Part shown: piece by piece, positions 1-11,190 of the stretch
Position numbering within the stretch: position 1 is the first letter of the stretch
Layout: the number at the start of each line of letters is the position of its first letter
DNA from: Lepus europaeus
Lineage: Eukaryota; Chordata; Mammalia; Lagomorpha; Leporidae
Assembly: GCF_033115175.1 (NCBI RefSeq)
Contig: NC_084838.1
Span: forward strand, 41,023,468-41,087,467
DNA length: 64,000 nt
Reading direction: 5' to 3'
The notes under the pieces: generated by a model
Told to the model about the DNA's origin: nothing
Databases searched by the model: none
Seen by the model: the letters and a program-made list of their open reading frames with translations, nothing else
Translations under genes and position numbers: made by a program

Positions 1-1555
1 AAGTAGTTGTGTCTCACACAGGAGATGGAGTCCCCAGCTCCTGGCTTTGCTACTGTGGTCATTTGGGGACGGGCCTCGAGATGTCCTGGAAGGGGACCCA
101 CCGTCTCCAGGATTTGACAGGCAGCTTGTTTCCCTCTGTTATAAGGGAGTCGCTCTCTCTCCTGATGACGACTGCCTTCGACACGGCTGTCCCCCCCAAG
201 ATGCAGCTGCATGGGAGACAGGTCTGGTTGTAAAAGTCAGCCATCAGTATGTTGCAAGGGACTCAGTAAAAATCTGTGGGATGAATAGAGACAATTCTTC
301 AGTGCCTCCAGAAGCTCTCATTCCTTTCTGGCTCCTGTCAGGGTGGAGTTATGAGAAAGCTGTAGAAGGTCTCGAAACTTCTCACGGGGTCAGCCGTGGG
401 AGAAGCCTGGTAGAACAGCAAAAGCCCTGGCCGCCGGCATGGTTGTCATAGAAGCTGTTTTCTCCAAAGAGAGGAATCCAGGGATCCTTGGCGGGTCCCA
501 AATTGGGGTGGATGTGGACTGGGGGCGGGAGGAGGGGAGGGTGCAGAGATGACACTAGAGTTCCATGCCTGGGTCCCTCCATGGGCTTGGGCACAGCGAA
601 ACACGGGCACCCAGCCAGCCCCTCTGGCTGTGGTGCGCCTGCAGATCGTATCGGAGGACATGGTGGATGCGTGCCATTGAGTCATGGAACCTGCGGCCTA
701 GGAAACAGTCCAGTGTTGAAACAGGCCCAGAGGAGGGGGTGCAGTGGGCGCCTCTAATTTGCCAACAGCACAAACATCATCACCACCCACACTTCCTGTC
801 TCCCTGGGTCACCTTGATGGTCATCACTCATCTTGGACCCTGTCATTCACTTGTCACCATCACCCTCAGCCCTGCATCACACCCACGGCCCCTTTCCTAC
901 CCAGGCTGTCACATGACCCAGTTCCCGTAACTTGACGCCTTCTCCAGCCTTGCCACCGTGCCTGCCTCAGTCCCATGCCCAAAGCTGTGGCTCTCTGAAC
1001 CAACCCTGTCATCTTTAGCAACAGCCTCCACCCAACCGGGTCACCTTCTTGTCCCTTTCCCAGCTCTCCTGTTGTCTCTGCTGCCACCACCCCATCTTTG
1101 TCATATGTGTCCCAACACAGTCTCCCAGCCCTTACCCCTGTCCCAGTTCATCGCCTCCAAGTCCTCTGGCCTGTCACCATCTTCCCCATGTCTGCCTATT
1201 CCCGGTCACTCTCACCCTTTTCCTTCTTATCTCTGACCCCTCAGCTGGGCCCCTAAGTGGGCTCCCTCCCCCCACTGCAATGCGTGGACCTGCGTCGAGC
1301 CCTCTCCAGGCTCTGGCCTCGCTGGGCTCTGGCCTCTCCAGGCTCTGGCCTCGCTGGGCCTCCCTGCCTGGTCTGCCGTGCTTGCTGCCTTGGCCAGGGT
1401 GCTTCACTTTGCTCTTTGGCTTGGCTGGGCCCCTGACTTCCCAGACGTTTGGTCAAGAGGCCTCCATAGCTTCTCTTTCTGTACCTATGACCCTGGCAAT
1501 GGCCAGTCTGGCTCTAGAATCCCCACTTATTAAATCAAACATCATTTCCTGTTTT
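1..1555. other. Intergenic, no gene recognised
   Basis: GC-rich unique sequence. The open frames on both strands are short, proline-rich and without family resemblance. A 32-bp tandem duplication lies at 1302-1365. The neighbour expected from human synteny, AQP3, is not seen and should lie to the left. Confidence 0.7.
1302..1365. repeat. 32-bp direct tandem duplication
   Basis: The unit beginning CTCTCCAGGCTCTGGC at 1302 recurs at 1334 with the same next bases, giving two adjacent copies. Confidence 0.75.
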
Positions 1556-1570
1556 AGAATCCCCAGTGTC

Positions 1571-1900
1571 AGGGGCCGGCACTGTGGCTTAGTAGGTTAA
1601 GCCTTGGCCTGCAGCGCTAGCATCCTGTATGGGCACCAGTTCGAGTCCCAGCAGCTCCATTTCCGATCTAGCTCCCTGCTAATGAGTCTGGGAAAGCAGC
1701 AGAAGATGGCCCAAATGCTTGAGCCCCTGAACCCACATGGGAGACCCAGAAGAAACTTCGGCTCCTGGCTTCCGATGGCCCAACTCTGGTCATTGCAGCC
1801 TTTGGGGGAGTGAACTAGCAGATGGAAGACCTCTCTCTACCTCTCTGTCTGTAACTCTGCCTCTCAAATAAATAAACAATAAAATATTTAAGAAAACAAG
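1571..1900 (+). mobile_element. CSINE, full length with 15-bp target-site duplication
   Basis: The head GGGGCCGGCACTGTGGC, B-box-like TTCGAGTCC and tail AAATAAATAAAC are present. The perfect duplication AGAATCCCCAGTGTC is at 1556-1570 and 1901-1915. Confidence 0.92.
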
Positions 1901-2084
1901 AGAATCCCCAGTGTCCCCTAAGTCTATTAACCACTGCCTTTTGGGAGCCCCCAGTACCCTGGCCCTTAACACTTAGGATTAACCACTTACTTGGGCGACC
2001 AGGTCTTTAGGGCAGTCTTGCCCACCAATAGGACACGCTGAGTGAGCAGGAGGGCTGCCCATCTCGGTCACTGCCTGGGCCACA

Positions 2085-2155
2085 GAGCTTAGCACAGTGC
2101 CAAGCTTCTGACAGGGGCTCAGTAAAGGTTTGTTGAGGGGATAAATACCATTTAC
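2085..2155 (+). repeat. MIR/L2 3'-end relic
   Basis: The stretch CACAGTGCCAAGC followed by GGCTCAGTAAAGGTTTGTTG resembles the end of MIR/L2 elements. Confidence 0.45.
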
Positions 2156-2528
2156 TGTGCCCCTAACGCACAGTAGGCACCGTGCTCAGTACCTTACTCA
2201 CCTTTGTGTGTGTGTGATCTCTTTCTATTTTATTTACTTTTGAGCATTTCACGGGCTCTTCAGCTGATTGAGCACAAACATTTCTGACAAAGTTCAAGCG
2301 GAGAAATGCACTTCCAGTGACTCATTAGAAAGTGAGGTGCTGAGAGAAAGCCAGCTGCTCACAGAGCCTGGGAACACTTTCCTGTCATAGCACAAAGAGC
2401 AGCTCGGCTCACCATGTCAGCTCTGGAGTTCACCGTTCTGTTCTCCAAGGCAGGGTGAGGAATCTGGGGGCATGGGTGAGGGGGAACCTGAAGAAAACTC
2501 TTTTTTTTTTTTTTTTAAGATTTGTTTT

Positions 2529-2840
2529 AGGGGCTGGCACTGTGGCGTGGCAGCTAAAGCTGACACCAGTATCCCATATGGGCACCGGTTTGTGTCCTGG
2601 CTACTCCATTTCCGATCCAGCTCCCTGCTAATGGCCTGGGAAAGCAGTGGAAGATGGCCTAAGTGCTTGGACCCCTGCACCCACATGGGAGTCCAGGATG
2701 AAGCTCCTGGTTCCTGGCTTTGGCCTCGCTCATCTCCTGTTGCTGTGGCCATCTGGGGAGTGAACAAGTGGATGAAAGATCTCTCTTTCCCTCTCCTTGT
2801 AACTCTTTCAAAATAAATAAAATAAATCTAAAAACAAAAC
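2529..2840 (+). mobile_element. CSINE
   Basis: Head GGGGCTGGCACTGTGGCGTGG to tail CAAAATAAATAAAATAAATC. A T-run from 2502 to 2517 precedes it. Confidence 0.88.
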
Positions 2841-2868
2841 AGGTGACAAGGTCATAAAGACATGGATT

Positions 2869-3086
2869 AATTTAAAAAAATGACTTTTTTGAAAGGCAGA
2901 GTTATAGAGAGAGCGAAGGAGAGGCAGGCAGAGAGAGCTTCCATCTGCTCATTCACTGTCCTACTGCTTTCCCAGGTGTGTTAGCAGGGAGGTGGATTGG
3001 AAGCCGAGCAGCCAGGTATCGAACCAGTGCTCATATGGTATGCCAGCGTTGCAGGTGGCCCGCTTCACCACAACGTCAGCTCCAGA
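2869..3086 (-). mobile_element. CSINE with internal deletion
   Basis: The reverse-complement tail (GAAAGGCAGAGTTA) and head end (ACAACGTCAGCTCC) are present, but the central GGGCCCAAGCACTTGGGCC block is missing. Confidence 0.8.
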
Positions 3087-3259
3087 CCCCTTCTACTGAT
3101 ACCTGGAAAGTGAATATTATATCTTCACCTTGCACCATATAACAGATGGGTCAAGAGGTAAATACACGAAGGATTAAATGTAGATAGTGCTCATGCTCTT
3201 GGTCCTGGTTATGTGATTTCTGACTGTTTATCCTTGGAAAAAAATTGGAGGTGGTGACG

Positions 3260-3400
3260 AAGCCTTTGCCCAAAGATCCTCTTTGCAGTGTTATTTGCAA
3301 CGTGGAAACATTAGAGGCTAAATGTTTATTTACGGAAGAAAAAGAGAGATCTCAATGGAAACACACCCACAGCGGGTGATGGAGGAGGGATTACATGTGG
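3260..3400 (+). repeat. L1M relic
   Basis: The order GCAGTGTTATTTGCAA, GTGGAAACATTAGAG, AAATGTTTATT resembles the 3' part of old L1 elements. Confidence 0.45.
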
Positions 3401-3418
3401 TGCGGCTTCTCTCCTAGT

Positions 3419-3632
3419 TCTGGCGAGCGGGCTTTTAGCCCATCAGTTAAATCGCCCACGGCCTGCATTGAAGTTCTTGGGTTTGATTCATGGCTCCAGA
3501 TCCTGACTCCAGTTTCGGCCTTGGCTCTGCCCTGCCTGTTATGAGCATCTGGGTAGTAAACCAGTAGATGGGAAGTATCTCTCTCTGTATCTCTCTTTCT
3601 GAAATAATTACATAAAACATTAAAAAAAATAA
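3419..3632 (+). mobile_element. CSINE, old shortened variant
   Basis: GAGCGGGCTTTTAGCCCATC head, TTTGATTCATGGCTCC, then CCAGTAGATGGGAAG and a short A-rich tail. The central part is deleted. Confidence 0.65.
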
Positions 3633-3719
3633 GAGTTCAGAAGAGTTGATAATTATTCTGCAATCACAGCATTAGGTGAACAGAGCATGATATAAACAGG
3701 CTTATACTGAATTATTTTT

Positions 3720-3915
3720 AATTATGTCAACAAAGTACTTAGGGAAAAAAACAGAGTACTTAGATTAATGGAGGAAAAGAAGGGAAAATATTAATAGGCA
3801 TTACGTTGTTTCTGAATTGCGAGCAATTTATTTTTACTTCTTGTATCTGTTTGCATTTTCTTTGATGGGCATTATCTCATTTATAATAAAAGCTGCATAT
3901 TTATTTTAAAAAAGA
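3720..3915 (+). repeat. L1M 3' UTR relic
   Basis: AT-rich sequence with TTTTACTTCTTGTATCTG, CATTTTCTTTGATGGGCATT and ATAATAAAAGCTGC, like the 3' end of old L1 copies. Confidence 0.45.
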
Positions 3916-5250
3916 GGCAAAAATGATGTTTATGGGAAGATGTATTGTATAACCATGAATTGCTTTTTGATTTACTAGACAGCACGCTCTCTGAGTCCAG
4001 GATTCTTGTCTATTTCCCACATCAGAGCCTGGAGACGGTGAATGAGCGGTGGGAAGGCCCACTGGAGCTCACTCTCGCCCCCTCCTGCTGCATCTCTCAG
4101 CTCTGTTCCCCGCAACCCCCTCCCCACACAGTTACAAAATCCCCCAAAGTCGCCTCTTCCCCACCTGGGAACATGAAGCATGCCCAAGAAGTGAATTCTA
4201 ATCAGAAATAGGAAACAGAGATGCAGAAGCGGGCTCCTCCTCCCCCTTGCGTCTTTGTTTGGGGTGAGGGACGCCGCCCCTGGCGGGGGCTACTCCACAC
4301 TTTAGCTCCTGCGCCCCCAGAGCAAGAGAGCCCCAGCCCAATGCCTTTCCCAGCCCTGATGCAACTGTCTTTGTTCCCTCACCTCCATCCCTTGCCTGGA
4401 CTCCTGCTGTGGCTGCCTCCTAACCAGTTCCTCAGCCCACTCCCGCTCTGCCCTCCCCAACCCCCGGCCTCTAGAGCTGCAGTGGAGCGTTGGAGCTTTC
4501 GAAGGCACTAATCCTCCCCGCCCCTCCCCTGTGTACTGTTGCTGTCGCAGTCGGGGCACCGGAGGAGACAGCTCACCTGGATCCAGGCTGACCTCTCTAG
4601 GGTCACGGACTCCCTCCCCTTCTCCCGGTTGCCATTTCCCAGGCTGCCTCTGGACCTTTGCGAGTGTGGGGGAGGGTCTTCTCTCCTGTGCCAGGGTCGG
4701 GGGAACTCCTGCCTGTTTTCCATTGCATTCTCTGGCTGACTCATTCTCCTCTCTGCTGTTAAAGTGGACATCTCTCCCTCCAGGAGGGCTTCCCGGATAT
4801 CCCCTGCCCTTGAGCTTAGTTCCAGGCCCTCTCAGCCCCCACAGACCTCCTGCTGATTACCCCTAACCACTGCACCTAAACTTGTGGTTTACTCATCAGC
4901 TTCCCTCCAGGGCTGGGAGGGACTTGCTCTCCCACAGCACCCAGCATCTGGGAAGGTTGCAAGGGCCCTGGACTGACTGAGTAATGAATCTCCAGGTCCC
5001 CTTGCAAGAACTGATGCAGGCTTCCCCAGCGCTCACAAGGAGACATCAGAACGCGAAGTCCCCAAAGGACCCATGCATCCTCCACCGAAGAGGAAATTAT
5101 CTTGTGAGCTAAGAAATAGTGTGGCTTGGAAGGCAGGAATTTGAGGGTGACTGTGTGGTTAGGAATAGCAGTGAAGCAGAGGGAGGGGACATAGGACGCA
5201 GCCCACCCCATGTGTATTGGGGCATTGACATTATTTAGAAGGGCGGCTGG
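3916..5250. other. Intergenic, nothing recognised
   Basis: Moderately GC-rich unique sequence. Open frames are short and lack domains or splice context. No repeat was recognised. Confidence 0.55.
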
Positions 5251-5547
5251 GGGGCCAGAACCTTGGTGCAGTGAGTAAAGACACCGCCTGCAAGACCAGC
5301 ACCCCAAACGGGCACTGGTTTGAGGCCCGGCTGCTCCACTTCAGATACAGCTCTCCGCTATCGCCTGGGAAAGCAGTAGAAGATGGCCCAAGATGGACTC
5401 CTGCAGTTGTGTGGGAGACCCAGAAGAACCTCCTGGCTCTTTGTTTCAGCCTGGCGCAGCCCCAGCTGTTGTGGCTATTTGGAGAGTGAGCCAGCAGATG
5501 GAAAATCTCTCTTTACCTTTCAAATAAATAAATCTTAAAAAAAAAGG
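5251..5547 (+). mobile_element. CSINE
   Basis: GGGGCCAGAACCTTGGTGCAG head to CAAATAAATAAATCTT tail, abutting the next CSINE. Confidence 0.87.
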
Positions 5548-5552
5548 GGGGG

Positions 5553-5823
5553 GGGAGTGGGCACTGTGACATAGCGGGTAAAGCTGCCATCTACAGTTCT
5601 AGCATCCCATATGGGCACTGGTTCTTGTTCCGGCTGCTTCACCACTTCCGATACAGCTCTCTGCTATGGCCTGGGAAAGCAGTAGAAGGTAGCCCAAGTC
5701 CTTGGGCCTCTGAACCTGAATGGGAGACCCAGAGGAAGCTCCTAGCTCCTGGTTTTGGATTGGCCCAGCTCCAGCTGTTGTGGCCATTTGAGGAGTGAGC
5801 CTCTGCCTGTTTGTAACTCCACC

Positions 5824-5828
<5 letters not shown>
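5553..5828 (+). mobile_element. CSINE, host of a nested insertion
   Basis: Head GTGGGCACTGTGACATAGCG through the CTGTTTGTAACTCC region. Its AAATAAATCTT tail reappears at 6193-6218, beyond a second, oppositely oriented CSINE. Confidence 0.85.

Positions 5829-5877
<49 letters not shown>
5828..5877. repeat. (AT)n microsatellite, about 25 units
   Basis: An uninterrupted TA/AT run at the junction of two nested CSINEs. It probably grew from the A/T-rich tail of one of them. Confidence 0.95.
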
Positions 5878-5878
<1 letters not shown>

Positions 5879-5881
<3 letters not shown>

Positions 5882-6192
5882 GCCAGGCAGAGTTAGACAG
5901 TGAGAGAGAGACAGAGAGAAAGGTCTTCCTTCTGTCGGTTCACTCCCCAAATGGCCGCTACGGCTGGCGCTGTGCTGATCCAAAGCCAGGAGCAGGGTAT
6001 TTCCTCCTGGTCTCCCATGTGGGCACAGGGCCCAAGCATTTGGGCCATCCTCCACTGCCATCCCGGGCCACAGCAGAGAGCTGGACTGGAAGAGGAGCAA
6101 CCGGGACAGAATATGGCACCCCAACCGGGACTAGAACTCGGGGTGCCGGTACCACAGGTGGAGGATTAGCCAAGTGAGCCACACTCAGGCCA
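5879..6192 (-). mobile_element. CSINE nested inside the tail of another CSINE
   Basis: From CCAGGCAGAGTTAGACAGTG to GCCACACTCAGGCC. It is bounded on the right by the displaced tail AATAAATAAATCTTAAAA of the + strand element. Confidence 0.87.
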
Positions 6193-6218
6193 ATAAATAA
6201 ATCTTAAAAAAAAAAAAG

Positions 6219-7469
6219 AATGGTGGCTGATGGGACAGCAGGGAGCCTAAGGAATGGCAAAGTCACCTGGCCTGGGATCTAAGCTTGTTCCCACCGCCAG
6301 CCCACCCTGGGGCTACCTGGAAGGGTCTTGGCCCACCCATAGACCCAGGCCTCCAGGTCATTTGCAGGACTTCCTGGGCTGGGGGAGGGAAGTTGATATT
6401 CCGCCCCGCCCCCTTCCTGCTCTTCTCTCTGACCTGGGTGAGACTTTCTGTCTCCGTGGACTGGCCAGGCTGGGTATGTCAGGCAGCAGGATGGAAGACG
6501 AGTCTGGACAGGTGGACAAGAGGAGCTGGCTCCGGGGTGGCTGTGTGTGCGCGTGCGTCGGGGAGAGGGGGAGCAGGGGTGGGTTCCAGGCCAAGGGCAG
6601 GGAGGGGAGAGGCTGCTCCTGGGGGCTGCCTGCCCTCCTGGGTGACCTGCCTCTAAGAACTGCAGAGGCAGCTGCTGGGCTGGGCTGGGGAGGGGCTGGA
6701 GGGCGGAGAACAGCCCCTAGGTGAGGTCACTTGTAGGGTGGGATCCTAGGTCGCTTTCTGAGAAGGAAAGGCAGAGTTACGAAAGCGGGAGCGATTCAGG
6801 TCAGATTACAGGAGGAGCAGGTGCAGGTGAGGGTGGCTCAGGGAGTGCAAGGCGTGTCCTTCTTGGGGCTGCTTCTGAGGACAGAGGGAAAAGGCCCCAC
6901 CACCCAGAAAGACTGTGGCCTAGAGGATGTCTTGTTGGGAGGTGGTGGGTGGGGGATGACTAGGGAGCAGGGTGGCTCAGGTCCTCAGCCAGGGTTTTGG
7001 GGCTCTGCAGCTGAGGAGGCAACCCTCAGACATCTGGGGCGCAGGTCAGGCCAGCTCTGGACCTCAGTTCTTTGTGAAATGGGGACAATGGGCCGTGCCT
7101 GTCCATTGCCAAAGACAAAGTTCCCAGACCCGTCCCCAAAGGCCGAGGAGTGTCCCTTAAGGGTTCTTTCTGGAATCCTGGAGAGCTGGGAGAGAACCCA
7201 GCTGGCACTGCTGAATGGGTGAGGGAGAAGCTAGGGCCTGCGGGGGCAGAGTGGTGCTTTGGGTTGGAGGCCCGGGCCCGCATCAGCTCTCCTCTGGAGC
7301 CTGGGGGCTGTACGCCCCTCGCCCCCAGATCCTGTCTCTTTGTCCCAAGGAATCTCTGGTGTATGGGCTGGGATATTCATTTTCATTCCAGGCTCTTGTC
7401 ATGCATAGAGACAGGAATTCTTAGTGCTGACACAAATAAGGCAAATTTTATTCAAAAGGTGAGAAAGGA
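6219..7469. other. Intergenic, nothing recognised
   Basis: GC-rich unique sequence with CACCC/GGGTGG-rich patches. A possible MIR fragment (CCTCAGTTCTTTGTGAAATG near 7065) is the only repeat hint. Confidence 0.5.
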
Positions 7470-7702
7470 GGCTGGCTTTGTGGCATCCTGCTAGTGGCCT
7501 GGGAAAGTAGTGGTAGACCACCCAAGTGCTTGGGTCACAGTGCCCTTGTGGGAGACCCTGAAGAAGCTCCTGGCTCCTGGCTTCCGCTTGGCCCAGCCCA
7601 AGCTGTTGCGGCCATTTGGGGAGCGAACTAGTAGATGGAAGATCTCCCCCTGCCCCGCCGTAACACTTTCATATAAATAAATAAATCTTAAAAAAAAAAA
7701 AG
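7470..7702 (+). mobile_element. CSINE with internal deletion
   Basis: Begins GGCTGGCTTTGTGGC and jumps directly to GCTAGTGGCCTGGGAAAG, so the B-box region is lost. The tail ATAAATAAATAAATC is intact. Confidence 0.83.
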
Positions 7703-8580
7703 GTGAAAGTGAAGACACACACACAGAGGAGCATGGGTTACCCCACACAGAGAAATAAGTGGGCAGTGGGTCCAAAGGAGAGAGGGGTGAGGAAGGTAGA
7801 GAGAGCACCTCCTCTAGCCGAAGTCTGAAGAGAGAGAGAGAGAGAGAAGCTCCAGTGTTAACCTCTTTTATGAGCTGTGTCTGTTGGAGGAGTTTGTCTC
7901 TCCAGGCATGAGACATCCGGGAATTTTATGGTACCTCCATAAGAAAGCACCTGTCAGGTGCTTTCTGAGCACTGGGGCCTCTGTGGTGGTGAGCAAGACT
8001 GTGGGTCCTTGTGCTCAATTCCCCAGGGAAATCTGGCAAGAAAAGAAGCGAGGGGGCTCGTTCTTCAGTGGCCACGAAAGAGAGAAGCCAGAAGGCTGTG
8101 GGAGCCCACAGAAGGCGCCTCGTCCAGCCAAGGGGAGGAGGCTACATGGCATTTGGCGAGTTGGCATTTGCCAGGGAGAGCTGCGGGGGTGGGCCAGGCA
8201 GGGGCGTGCTGGAGGCAGCAGGCTCTCAAGAGCCGAGGGTGACATTTTCCGGGGTTTGGCAAACTGCTGGTTACACAGAGCCACTGTTAAAAATCAAATT
8301 ACAGAAACATGTAATTAACTCAATCATTTCCAAAACAAAGGTAATATATAATCAGAACTCATCACTTCCTAATTATTCCTGCATTTCACTATTATCTACA
8401 CTCTTCAAAGTAAGTCTATCTATTGTATCTGTAAGGAGGAGAAACTGCCTAATGATGTGTTCTTCCCAGCCCCTGGCTCCGTGACATCACTTTAGCAGCT
8501 GGAAATGGGCTGTGGTGGAGGTGTTCACCTGCTTGGAAAGGACAGGCACTACCAATCAAGCCTTGAATCAGGGATTGAGG
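7703..8580. other. Intergenic, no gene recognised
   Basis: Unique sequence with a short GA run at 7833-7848. An AT-richer part at 8280-8450 follows a GC-rich part. No domain-bearing frame. Confidence 0.5.
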
Positions 8581-8589
8581 ATGTACAGT

Positions 8590-8690
8590 GTGCAAGCCAG
8601 GTGCAGCCCACGAGCCACGGATGGTTTGACATATACATTTTGTGTGGTTTGTTTTGTTAAAAAGACCTGAATGCTTCATAGATAATTGTG
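8590..8690 (+). repeat. Possible DNA-transposon relic
   Basis: AGGTGCAGCCCACGAGCCACG then a TTTTGT-rich part. It resembles the ancient repeat seen more clearly at 45195-45430. Confidence 0.35.
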
Positions 8691-8695
8691 AAGTG

Positions 8696-8915
8696 CTTTT
8701 AAGACAGATTTATTTAGTTATTTGCAAGGGCAGAGTTACACATACATACACACAGAGAAGGGGGGGGGGGATGGCTTCCAACCACTGGTTCAGGTTCAGC
8801 CAGGACTGTTGCACTGTCTTCCACTGCTTTCCCAGAAGCATTAGCAGGGAGCTGGATTGGAAGCAGAGCAGTGTGACCCACATCAGCAGTCTGCTATGGG
8901 AAGCTGATGCCAAAA
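8696..8915 (-). mobile_element. CSINE
   Basis: The reverse-complement tail (AGATTTATTTAGTTATTTGC) and the middle (CTTTCCCAGAAGCATTAGC) are present; the central block is shortened and the head is eroded. Confidence 0.75.
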
Positions 8916-9156
8916 CAAACCTTCCGGAGAGCAACTGACTCTGTAGACCTCACAGTCAAGGGCATTGTATATTTTAGCATTATTTGTAGATTATGGACTG
9001 CTCTACAGCTTTTTAAAAATTGATAATAAATGAACAGGGATGCTGATGTGGACAGGGCTAAGGAGCCAGGCGTCCTCCAGAGAACCAGAGGGAGCCCCAG
9101 GAAGACTGCAAGTGCAGGAGTGACCTCATCACGTTTGTGGGTAGGAGACAACATTG

Positions 9157-9300
9157 GCAGGGCTGGTGTTGTGGTGCACCTGCTTAAACCACTGCCTGTG
9201 ACATCAGCATCCCACATCACAGCGTTGGTTGGAGTCCCGGCTGCTCTACTTCTCTCTTCCTCTCTGCCTTTCAAATAAATAAAAATAATTCTAAAAAAAG
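9157..9300 (+). mobile_element. CSINE with internal deletion
   Basis: GGGCTGGTGTTGTGGTGCACC head and GGAGTCCCGGCTGCTCTACT, then directly the CTCTGCCTTTCAAATAAATA tail. Confidence 0.8.
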
Positions 9301-9303
9301 TTT

Positions 9304-9650
9304 TAGGGGCTGGTGCTATGGTGTAGTGGGTGAAGCTGCTTCCTGTAGTGCCGGCATCCCGTATGGGGGCTGGTTTGAGTCCTGGCTGCTCTACTTCTGA
9401 TCCAGCTCTCTGCTGTGGCCTGGGAAAGCAGTAGAAAATGGCCCAAGTCCTTGGGCCTCTGCACCTGTGTGGGAGACCTGGAAGAAGCTCCTGGTTCCTG
9501 GCTTCAGATTGGCACATCTCTGGCTGTTGTGGCCATCTGGAGAGTGAACCAGTGGATGGAAGACCTCTCTATCTCCCCCTCTTTCTGCCTCTGCCTCTCT
9601 GTAACTCTGCCTTTCAAATAAATAAATAAATCTTTTAAAAAATTAAAAAA
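9304..9650 (+). mobile_element. CSINE, full length
   Basis: GGGGCTGGTGCTATGGTGTAG head, TTTGAGTCCTGG box, and CAAATAAATAAATAAATC tail. Confidence 0.9.
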
Positions 9651-9728
9651 AATTTAAATAAAGACAATGACATTGACAGCTGTGTGAAGCTGGATTGTTG
9701 GGAGCAGACAACAAGGGACAGGATTAGT

Positions 9729-9756
9729 GGAGGGAGGGAGGGAGGGAGAGAGAGAA
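9729..9756. repeat. (GGGA)n/(GA)n simple repeat
   Basis: GGAGGGAGGGAGGGAGGG followed by GAGAGAGA. Confidence 0.85.
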
Positions 9757-9774
9757 CATCAAGGTAGCAAACTT

Positions 9775-9988
9775 TGAAGAGCATGCACTACAGGCCAGGC
9801 CACCTCCTAGGCACCTTAGGTGTATATTTAACTCCCTTAGTATTCACAACCACTTCCTGAGGTGGGTATTATCATCTCCTTGCTACAGATGAGGAAACTG
9901 AGGCCCACAGAGGCAAAGGAGCAAGCGGCAGAGCTGGGATTTGAACTCAGGCCATGTGGCTTCAAGGGCCACAGTCTTAATCACGGCA
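9775..9988 (-). repeat. MIR
   Basis: Contains the MIR core in reverse complement: CAGATGAGGAAACTGAGGC, then GCAGAGCTGGGATTTGAACT. Confidence 0.85.
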
Positions 9989-10248
9989 CATTAGCTTTCG
10001 GCCAGAGCGGGAGTGATGCTGCTAACTTGGATGCATGTCTGCAGCTGGCTAGGTATTCAGACACTCCCTGCATGTAGCAGGAGTTGAGGACATCGTTTAG
10101 ATCCAGCCAGGTGTGAATCGGAGGCTGATGGGTTGAGCGGGCGAAGCAGAGGAGGGGCCGGGCTGGGTGGGCTTGCACCAGCCTTCCTCACCTGGGCTAC
10201 TCCGGCCTCCTGGCTCTCTCTGTTCACAGACTGCCCCTCTGTCCGCAG

Positions 10249-10293
10249 GGCGTTCCCAGACTTGGGTGCAGATTCCTGAGCAGGAATACACAG
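10249..10293 (+). other. Splice-site-bounded 45-nt segment, candidate noncoding exon
   Basis: A pyrimidine-rich acceptor (CTGCCCCTCTGTCCGCAG) precedes it and ACACAG|GTGAGAG follows. It could be chance. If real, it might be a 5' noncoding exon of AQP7, 16.6 kb upstream of the coding start. Confidence 0.2.
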
Positions 10294-10553
10294 GTGAGAG
10301 GGGGCAGTGGGGGGCCAGGGCCCATCTAGGCCCCACAGGAGGCTCTCTGCTCCGGTGCGCATGCGTGAGCTGAGCGTGAGAGTGAGAATCAGCCACAGGA
10401 AGGGCTTCCACGAGGGGACAGAGGAAAAGACTCGGAGTTAGGACAGAGGACAGGTCCTGCTGCCACCCTGAGTTTTCCAGAAGCCTGATGGTAACCTTCG
10501 AGGCACAGTGACAGGCAGCCCAGCAGCAAGGCTCTCATGTAAAGGAATACAGA

Positions 10554-10880
10554 TGGGGCCGGCACTGTGGCGTAGAAGATTAAGCCACTGTCTGCAGTGC
10601 TGGCATCCCATATGGGCTCCACTTCGAGTGCCAGCTGCTCTACTTCCGATCCAGTTCTCTGTTATAATGCGCCTGGGAAAGCAGCAGAAGATGGCCCAAG
10701 TACTTAGGCCCCTGAATCCACATGGGAAACCCAGAAGAAGCTCCTGGCTTTGGATTGGCTCAGCTCCAGTCATTGCAGCCATTTGGGGAGTGGACCAGCA
10801 GATGGAAGATTCATTCTCTCTCTCTCTCCCAGTCTCTTTCTCTATGCCTTTCAAATAAATAACTCTTAAAAAAAAAAAAA
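10554..10880 (+). mobile_element. CSINE
   Basis: GGGGCCGGCACTGTGGCGTAG head to CAAATAAATAACTCTT tail and poly(A). Confidence 0.9.
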
Positions 10881-11190
10881 AGTTGCTGGTGCCTCGGCTC
10901 ACTAAGCTAATCCTCCGCCTGTGGCACCGGCACCCTGGGTTCTAGTCCCGGTTGGGGTGCCGGATTCTGTCCTGGTTGCTCCTCTTCCAGGCCAGCTCTC
11001 TGCTGTGGCCCAGGAGTGCAGTGGAGGTTGGCCCCAAGTCCTTGGGCCCTGCACCTGCATGGGAGACCAGGAGAAGCACCTGGCTCCTGGCTTCCGATCG
11101 GCGCAGCGCCGGCCATAGCGGCCATTAGGGGAGTGAACCAACAGAAAAAGGAAGACCTTTCTCTCTGTCTCTCTCTCTAAAAAAAAAAAA
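10881..11190 (+). mobile_element. CSINE, second subfamily
   Basis: The other CSINE type, with head GCTAATCCTCCGCCTGTGGC and TTCTAGTCCCGGTTGGGGTG. It ends CTCTCTCTAAAAAA and abuts the preceding CSINE. Confidence 0.88.

Noticed and set aside
5755-6177. Open frames with poly-(Tyr-Ile)
   Set aside because: Translation of the (AT)n tract between two CSINEs.
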